Shown: piece by piece, positions 58,005 to 64,000 of the stretch
Numbering within the stretch: position 1 is the stretch's first letter
Layout of the letters: every line of letters begins with the position of its first letter
DNA from: Ogataea parapolymorpha DL-1
Taxonomy: Eukaryota > Ascomycota > Pichiomycetes > Pichiales > Pichiaceae
Length of the DNA stretch: 64,000 nt
NCBI RefSeq assembly: GCF_000187245.1
Contig: NC_027865.1
Span: 62,001-126,000, forward strand
Reading direction: 5' to 3'
Made by a program: the position numbers and the translations under genes
Notes under the pieces: model-generated
What the model saw: the letters and a program-made list of their open reading frames with translations, nothing else
Databases searched by the model: none
Told to the model about the DNA's origin: nothing

Positions 58005-58486
58005 TTACTGTGCAAATCTTTCAGTCCACTCTCTGGCGGTTTTGATTGCATTTTGCTCATTGCTCTTCCATTCCTCAGCCACCTCGTTCGCTAGTGGGTC
58101 GTCTGGGTTTGGCGAGCTCAGCAGTGCTTGGATAGACAGCAAAATGGTGCGCACTTGCAATGCTGGAGACCAGTTGGCCTTTAGGACGTCGAGACAGATT
58201 CTTCCCAGTCTGTCAATGTTTGGATGGTATATCTTGGTCAAAAAACGCACTTTAGGAGCCAGCATTGGGTAGTCGTCCGGCAAAAACAGCTCAAGCTTGA
58301 ATTTGCCTCCCTCGTATGGCGAACCGGAGGGACCGTCAATGGTCACGTTGAAGTAGCGCAAGTTGTCTTCATGTGGCACTGCTGTGATACCCGGCACAGG
58401 GTCTGATACTAGCCGTTCAGTTTCCTGGTATTAGCACGTGAATGTGTTAGTATACTTACTCTAATAATTCTCTTTGGTAGTGACAT
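58005..58486 (-). CDS. UBC13: Ubc13, K63-linkage ubiquitin-conjugating enzyme, two exons
   Basis: Exon 1 is 58460-58486 and exon 2 is 58005-58424, separated by a 35-nt intron. The spliced product has 148 residues, starting [20 protein letters not shown], which restores the conserved N-terminal helix. Without splicing the frame lacks a start and 18 residues. Other features are [16 protein letters not shown] with catalytic Cys86, and [11 protein letters not shown]. Ubc13 works with Mms2 to make Lys63 chains on PCNA in post-replication repair. The Saccharomyces gene also has an early intron. It converges on the Lon gene (9 bp between stops). Confidence 0.96.
58425..58459 (-). other. 35-nt spliceosomal intron in UBC13
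   Basis: Read on the minus strand, the intron runs GTAAGT...TGCTAATACCAG. The likely branch site is TGCTAAT with the branch A six bases from the last G; a second TACTAAC lies only seven bases from the donor and is too close to be used easily. It is phase 0, between the Arg9 and Glu10 codons. Splicing gives an exact match to the conserved Ubc13 N-terminus. Confidence 0.95.
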
Positions 58487-58548
58487 GATAAGAAAATAAA
58501 GATTGGTTTTTTTAAAAGTGGAGTTTTATTAGAAAAACAAATTATCAA

Positions 58549-58815
58549 ATGGTACAAAAAACAATTAACGGACGATTTAACGTTGTGGTCATCGGAGTTC
58601 TAGGCGGGTTTCTCATGAGCTTCTATGTTCTTAAAGAATATCAGCTCATCAAACACACACCGCCTAGTCCGGAGAACTTCGATGAAAACGGTAACTGGAA
58701 ACACCCCTCATTTTTCAGAATCAAATTTTCAGATCATATCGAGCCCTTACAACCCAAACCGAGAGCTTCGCAACTGGAACAGGATTTGAAAGACCCGAAA
58801 AACTCAAAATCATAG
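58549..58815 (+). CDS. Small single-pass membrane protein, probably mitochondrial
   Basis: The 88-residue protein has one hydrophobic segment (about 11-27, FNVVVIGVLGGFLMSFY) near a basic N-terminus. The tail is polar, with KHPSFFRIKFSDHIEPL and a charged end. The layout suggests a small mitochondrial inner-membrane protein such as a respiratory assembly factor, but I do not recognise a family. The start is divergent from UBC13 over 62 bp. It converges on SGF73 with 18 bp between stops. Confidence 0.65.
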   Translation: MVQKTINGRFNVVVIGVLGGFLMSFYVLKEYQLIKHTPPSPENFDENGNWKHPSFFRIKFSDHIEPLQPKPRASQLEQDLKDPKNSKS

Positions 58816-58833
58816 ATCCAGACTGTTCCAGCA

Positions 58834-60264
58834 CTATTGCTGGCGTTGATTCATCATCATCTCCTGTTGGCTCTTATACTGGGGGTTAATATACTGCTGC
58901 TGTTGTTGCCGCAGTTGTTGCGATTGCTGTTGCAAATACATTCGCCGCCTCATCATCATCTGCTGTTGTTGCTGTGGAGTCAATTGCATGTGTTTCTCCT
59001 GCTGAGGAACGACCCCGGCAGCCAGCTGCTGGGCCTGGTATTTAGCTTGCATCTGTGCTTGTTGCTGCTGTTTCTTGGCCTGGGCAAGTCTGAGCTGCTG
59101 CTGCTGCTGAGCGAGCAGCTGTGCCTGGGCCGAGATCTGCGAATGAACATCAACAGCACCCTGGGGACTTGGCTTGGCCATAGGTGCGGCCGGCCGCACC
59201 TGTGTCGAGGGTGGCATCCGTTGATGCTGCGACCGCACAGGGAAAACGTACTCGGTGGTTTTCTCTGTGTCCACCACCGCAGTACGCCCTTGCATTTGTC
59301 CCAGCGGGTTGGATGGCATTCTAGGCAGTATAGCACCAGCAAACATTTCTCTCATGCGAATAAATGAGTTGCGTAGTTTTGTAGGCATTATCACTTTCCG
59401 CTCCAAAGGCCATGGAGTCGATCTCGTCACACCATCCAGAACTTGATGTGTTTCCTCTTCGTCGTCCAGCGGAACAGACGAGCCATGCATAAGGTCGTCT
59501 TGAGCTTGCTGAGCAGCAGCAGCAGCAGCACCGATTTTGGCCTGGTTCTTGCGCTGATATGCAGCAAGCAGCTGGTCGTACGGCGCGCTTCTCCCTGGAA
59601 CAGCTCGTTTGGCTCCCATAGAATGCGTCTTACAGGTCAAGGACCGCGCACAGAAACCACCGTTCGGCAGCGGGACACCACACTGTTTCTCCACATCAAC
59701 AGGTCCCTTTGGCTTTCCGGTAATTTTCGGCTTGACGCTTTTCCTGACTTTCTTCTCCTTGGGCACTTTCGCGACTTTCTGCTTTTTGGACGCCCCGTTG
59801 GCCCCGTTCATTTTGGTTTCCTCAACATCCGGAGAGTTAAGTGAGCTCGACAGATTTTCTGCAGCTTCGTCTAGCCGCCGTTTCTTCATGACGTTATTCG
59901 TAACGGCGGTATTGGCTTTTTCCGCCGATAAGGTTTTGTTACGTTTCTCCTGCGCGCAGCTCTTCAGATGATCTGCTAAATATTTCTCCAAGATAGGCCT
60001 GTCGCAATGGTTGCAAATCCGATACACAACGGGTCTGGAAAGCGGATTTTTGGATTGCAGATCGTTGTTTTCTGAATCAGAGGAACCAGGTGTGATTCTT
60101 TGTAAGCCCTCTAAATATGCACCGAGCTCTTTCCACTGAGTGATGTTTGCGAAAGAACTGCCAGATTGGGTATCTTTGGCAAATTCGGGTATCACTTGGT
60201 CTTCGCCAAAAACGTTTTGCTTCAATTCTGTAGACACCTCAATCGCAGGTCCAGAACTTGACAT
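58834..60264 (-). CDS. SGF73: Sgf73, ataxin-7-like subunit of SAGA
   Basis: The 476-residue protein has an N-terminal zinc finger with Cys84, Cys87, His99 and Cys103 and a preceding WKELGAYL helix. A basic middle follows, then the SCA7 domain (about 184-250: CGVPLPNGGFCARSLTCKTH and RSAPYDQLLAAYQRKN) and a Gln-rich C-terminus. Sgf73 anchors the deubiquitinase module (Ubp8, Sgf11, Sus1) to SAGA. The Gln runs produce a long leucine-rich spurious frame on the opposite strand. The homologous human protein, ataxin-7, has an expanded polyQ at the other end. Confidence 0.92.
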   Translation of the reverse strand: MSSSGPAIEVSTELKQNVFGEDQVIPEFAKDTQSGSSFANITQWKELGAYLEGLQRITPGSSDSENNDLQSKNPLSRPVVYRICNHCDRPILEKYLADHLKSCAQEKRNKTLSAEKANTAVTNNVMKKRRLDEAAENLSSSLNSPDVEETKMNGANGASKKQKVAKVPKEKKVRKSVKPKITGKPKGPVDVEKQCGVPLPNGGFCARSLTCKTHSMGAKRAVPGRSAPYDQLLAAYQRKNQAKIGAAAAAAQQAQDDLMHGSSVPLDDEEETHQVLDGVTRSTPWPLERKVIMPTKLRNSFIRMREMFAGAILPRMPSNPLGQMQGRTAVVDTEKTTEYVFPVRSQHQRMPPSTQVRPAAPMAKPSPQGAVDVHSQISAQAQLLAQQQQQLRLAQAKKQQQQAQMQAKYQAQQLAAGVVPQQEKHMQLTPQQQQQMMMRRRMYLQQQSQQLRQQQQQYINPQYKSQQEMMMNQRQQ

Positions 60265-60391
60265 AACACTTTATCTATGGTCTTGGCTCCTATATTATTT
60301 CGAAGAGACAATTGCAATATTTTATCATAAACTAATCGCGGTGATGGTTTGTTTACGTAATGGATTATGTAGTGTAATATTTGCGTCCAGA

Positions 60392-62863
60392 TCACAGCTC
60401 GCTGTCACCAAGAAGTTGTCTGCCCAGGCATACTAGCTTGTGACTGACGCTACTCTTTAGTTCATAATCTAAGTCTCGCACATCGTAATCGATGGCATCG
60501 TCCACTAGCTGATGATGGGAGTTATCCGTCATAGATTTTGAAACCAAGGACGGTTTTGTGGTCGAGCCAACGTGCAACCGCAAGAACGCAACCAGCGAGC
60601 CCACAGTCTGCCTGCTGTGGAGATCCCCATCAAGCGTATCCAGATGGTCACCCAAGACGCTTACGGCTCGCAAAACGCTGATTAACGTGAGCAATGAAAC
60701 TGTCTCTGTCGACTGCGAAAGGCTCAAGTAGCGCACTAAACGGCACGCCTGGCCCACCTGGCCAACTTCAAAGAAGTGCAGCATCAACACACAAGTGAGT
60801 GTAAGCCTTGTTTCGTCGTTAGCAAGTTTTGGAGGGCGCAGAGGCTGGTGTGCGAACTGAAGAATTTTTGAGATGGTCGGATCTTCAACGCCAGACTCGT
60901 CTTGTTGCACGGGCTCGATCTGCTCAATCGCCTCGCTGAATTCGACCACATCCTTCACGGCGCCGATTGCCGCCTCAAGAGTTTTTCGGGCGTTCTCGGC
61001 TGTTGGCTTCAGCAAGCTGTTCAGTACAATTCTTAATCTTTGAAGCTTGACGCAGGCTGGCGGTATCACTAGGCTGTCTGAATTGATTTTTTCATAAATT
61101 GTATCTGCATCCATTTGCGTTTCGCCTGACTCCTCGGACTCGCTTGTAGATTCAGCTAGTTGCGAAAGGTATTCTTTCATGAGCTCGTTCAAAATCTGGG
61201 AGGAGCGAATGGCACAAATCAGATTGATTAAGGAGAGATCAGAGTCCTCAGAATTCCTGAGAAACTCCTCAATGTAAGAGCCGTTGTTGTTGGTCTCTCT
61301 CCACTTCAGCACATCGATCAGCTTTTCAAATAATTCTTCGCTATCCAAGAATGCGATATCGTTACTCACGAATTTGAGAATGCGAGCAGTCTCGTCAGAA
61401 TACTTGGCCGAGTCTTTGATTTGTTTCAAATCTTTCACCATTCCTAGCATCAAACTGTCGAGCATTCGCTGAAGCCCTAGAAAACTGCTCAGGGGCTCTC
61501 CCACTTTCATCATCACCATCTTTGCAACAATTAACCTGTTGAAGTGGAACTGGATACTGGAATTAGATTTGACTACCTCAATGATGCGGCCATCGATAGC
61601 AAGCGACCGAATATAATACTTGAAAAACGGCCTCCAAATAGTGCTGTAGGACATTGTTTCCTGATTCGAGAGCGTGTTGACGAGCCACTTTTCAAAGTAC
61701 AGATTCAACGAGTTGATGCCATTCAATTCTTCCGTTAGATCAAGCTTCAGAATTCTGAGCTTGATTCCCAGCATTTTCAGCGTGTCTAGTGCCAGCTCCC
61801 CGAGACTAACGTCAAATGCCGTTCGTATTGGAGTCGGCGCCTTTTCCTTAGGAGCTGCGAAAAATTGGTATACGGGTTGCAACAGCAAGAAGAGTCCACC
61901 AAAGAAAAGTAACGTCCGCAGATAATTGAACACCACAGATGCCTGAGGAGAGTCAACAAGAGGGAAAATCCGATGCAACGGCACCAAAAACAGTCCTTTG
62001 AAGCTGTCGTCGCTGAAGCCCTCAAACAGCTGTGTTCCAACCATGGCTGTCATCCCTCCCATAAGAAGTTTGGAAGCCACGGGAACAGGAGATGAATTCA
62101 TCACATAAGTTTGGTTTTGGCTCCCGTATTGATTTTGCTGAGGCTGTTGTTGCAGTTCCGGACTGAAGTATTGTGTTTGTTGGGTATAATTGTTTGCCAT
62201 CTGGTTATCAAGACTAGAGCGCAGCATGTGGATCTCGTTCATTAAATACGCATTTTTAGACTCCAGGTGGCGGATGTATTCGGTAGCTTTCGCGAGAATG
62301 TTCGCCTTGTTCAGCTTCAACGCGGGTGTAAGTCCGTCCAGGTCTGTAGCTGCTATTCGTTTGTCTCCGGATGCGACCCGAAGCGACGGCACTGCGTCAC
62401 GGAGCTCAAGAATCTTGTTATTGATATTCATCCGATATTTTTTCTCCACCACATTGTGCGAGTGCCGCTCTTTCTTCAACTTGGTGACCTTTGAGTTTGT
62501 AGTCGCCCTTTTGGCGTTAACGGAGGACGTTTCGGACATGGAGGTAAACGAATCCGGCGGCGATACCATAGGCACAGACTCGTTATTAGAATCCGGAGTG
62601 TCCTCGGCCGTCTGCGGCACATATTTCTGTTGGAGGGCACCATAATCTATCCAGTCATCAATCTCATCCTCAATTTTGATATCGGTTTTCGTGTACTCGT
62701 CCAGACCTGAAGAATTCTCAAAATCCAGCAGGTTCGACGGGTTCGACCTATCAGACTCAGGCCGATCAGTGTTCAGCGACGACAGAAACGCTTCTGTATC
62801 GTCAAAGTTATAGCCCAAACTCATAATGTTGGCAACTATTCCAGGCAACAAAATCTGTACCAT
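60392..62863 (-). CDS. SRE1: SREBP-type bHLH transcription factor with membrane segments
   Basis: The 823-residue protein has a bHLH domain at about 131-207 (ERHSHNVVEKKYRMNINN) with Tyr143 in the SREBP-specific position where other bHLH proteins have Arg, and a leucine-zipper-like helix after it. Two hydrophobic segments (about 264-280 and 311-335, YLRTLLFFGGLFLLLQPVYQ) suggest membrane tethering, followed by a long C-terminal domain with the DUF2014-like layout. In other fungi, Sre1 is released by proteolysis in low sterol or oxygen. Both ATGs at 62863 and 62824 are possible starts; I list the longer. A related factor, Hms1, exists in Saccharomyces. Confidence 0.8.
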   Translation of the reverse strand: MVQILLPGIVANIMSLGYNFDDTEAFLSSLNTDRPESDRSNPSNLLDFENSSGLDEYTKTDIKIEDEIDDWIDYGALQQKYVPQTAEDTPDSNNESVPMVSPPDSFTSMSETSSVNAKRATTNSKVTKLKKERHSHNVVEKKYRMNINNKILELRDAVPSLRVASGDKRIAATDLDGLTPALKLNKANILAKATEYIRHLESKNAYLMNEIHMLRSSLDNQMANNYTQQTQYFSPELQQQPQQNQYGSQNQTYVMNSSPVPVASKLLMGGMTAMVGTQLFEGFSDDSFKGLFLVPLHRIFPLVDSPQASVVFNYLRTLLFFGGLFLLLQPVYQFFAAPKEKAPTPIRTAFDVSLGELALDTLKMLGIKLRILKLDLTEELNGINSLNLYFEKWLVNTLSNQETMSYSTIWRPFFKYYIRSLAIDGRIIEVVKSNSSIQFHFNRLIVAKMVMMKVGEPLSSFLGLQRMLDSLMLGMVKDLKQIKDSAKYSDETARILKFVSNDIAFLDSEELFEKLIDVLKWRETNNNGSYIEEFLRNSEDSDLSLINLICAIRSSQILNELMKEYLSQLAESTSESEESGETQMDADTIYEKINSDSLVIPPACVKLQRLRIVLNSLLKPTAENARKTLEAAIGAVKDVVEFSEAIEQIEPVQQDESGVEDPTISKILQFAHQPLRPPKLANDETRLTLTCVLMLHFFEVGQVGQACRLVRYLSLSQSTETVSLLTLISVLRAVSVLGDHLDTLDGDLHSRQTVGSLVAFLRLHVGSTTKPSLVSKSMTDNSHHQLVDDAIDYDVRDLDYELKSSVSHKLVCLGRQLLGDSEL

Positions 62864-63611
<748 letters not shown>

Positions 63612-63762
63612 GCGATGTAAGTAGGTAATAAAGCATATGACGAGCGAGCAGCCCGACATTGATTGTACTGTGAAGTAGAGGGCAGTTTCAGCGTATCATT
63701 GTAGTGCCCGTGATATATGTCGTAACCCATTAAATTTTCGTCGCGTCGATAGTCATTTTATA

Positions 63763-64000
63763 ATGGATAAACCCAAGTTCAAGAGAAACTACCTGGCATG
63801 CTTGAATTGCCGCACCCGCAAAGTCAAGTGTGATTTGGGATCTCTGGAGGCTCCTCATGATCCACCCTGTGCCAGATGCAAGCGTGAGCGCAAAGAGTGT
63901 GTTTTTGCAGAGAGCCGTCGCCGTGGATCAGGCAGAATTCGCCAGGCTTCCCCTGTGGACTCGCGGCCGCCCAGCCATGCTGCTAGTTCACGTAGCTCAT
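63763..64000 (+). CDS. Zn2Cys6 transcription factor, 5' end only
   Basis: The frame starts at ATG 63763 and runs off the right edge after 79 codons. The zinc cluster is complete: Cys13, 16, 23, 36, 39 and 46, with a 12-residue loop between the third and fourth. The sequence RNYLACLNCRTRKVKCDL followed by DPPCARCKRERKECVF and ESRRRGSGR is a type found in Aro80-like and related regulators. I cannot name it from this fragment. Confidence 0.85.
   Translation, partial: MDKPKFKRNYLACLNCRTRKVKCDLGSLEAPHDPPCARCKRERKECVFAESRRRGSGRIRQASPVDSRPPSHAASSRSS

Noticed and set aside
58837..59367. Leucine-rich plus frame over SGF73
   Set aside because: Antisense of the glutamine codons of SGF73.

Overview
The window is nuclear DNA from a budding yeast. 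Genes are almost all intronless, packed a few tens to a few hundred bases apart on both strands, and most have clear Saccharomyces orthologues. CTG is read as leucine at conserved positions (for example Leu30 in the DLYHW motif of UBC4, 63255-63257), so this is not a CTG-serine yeast. The family mix fits a methylotrophic yeast of the Ogataea (Hansenula polymorpha) group: a CTNNBL1 homologue, an SREBP with membrane segments, a peroxisomal Lon ending in -ARI, one class I myosin and Fth1. The genus is an inference. I see no rRNA, tRNA, transposon, CRISPR or centromere.

Layout. 1-8.2 kb: TRS65 (cut by the left edge), KEX1, CBP4, APS3 (with a 44-nt intron), CAF120 and APL1, mostly secretory and trafficking genes. 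8.2-16 kb: HRQ1 helicase, a Zn2Cys6 factor, SUI2 (eIF2alpha) and UBP6. 16-24.6 kb: MIC19, a divergent pair of p24 cargo-receptor genes (EMP24 and an ERP), FUN26, a methyltransferase-like gene, ISA2, two unrecognised genes and AIM3. 24.6-32.4 kb: a GCK-type kinase, an Mrs2/Lpe10 magnesium channel, BUR1, CTNNBL1, an STP1-type zinc finger and a short-chain dehydrogenase. 32.4-39 kb: a Zn2Cys6 factor, enolase, NPC2 and FTH1. 39-53 kb: class I myosin, UFO1, a DUF866 protein, a mitochondrial protein, TRM112, FPK1, MSH3 and CWC21. 53-64 kb: VAC8, peroxisomal Lon, UBC13 (with a 35-nt intron), a small membrane protein, SGF73, SRE1, UBC4 and a Zn2Cys6 factor cut by the right edge.

The most notable signals are very short introns. 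UBC13 (35 nt) and APS3 (44 nt) need splicing to restore conserved N-termini, and UBP6 carries a 30-nt intron-like segment. All three end in the same compact branch-point/acceptor module (CTAAY, two or three bases, AG). Other points are a GC-rich potentially structured segment upstream of STP1, several divergent gene pairs with only 36-44 bp between start codons, abutting convergent genes, and a COMT-fold protein that has lost its metal-binding residues.
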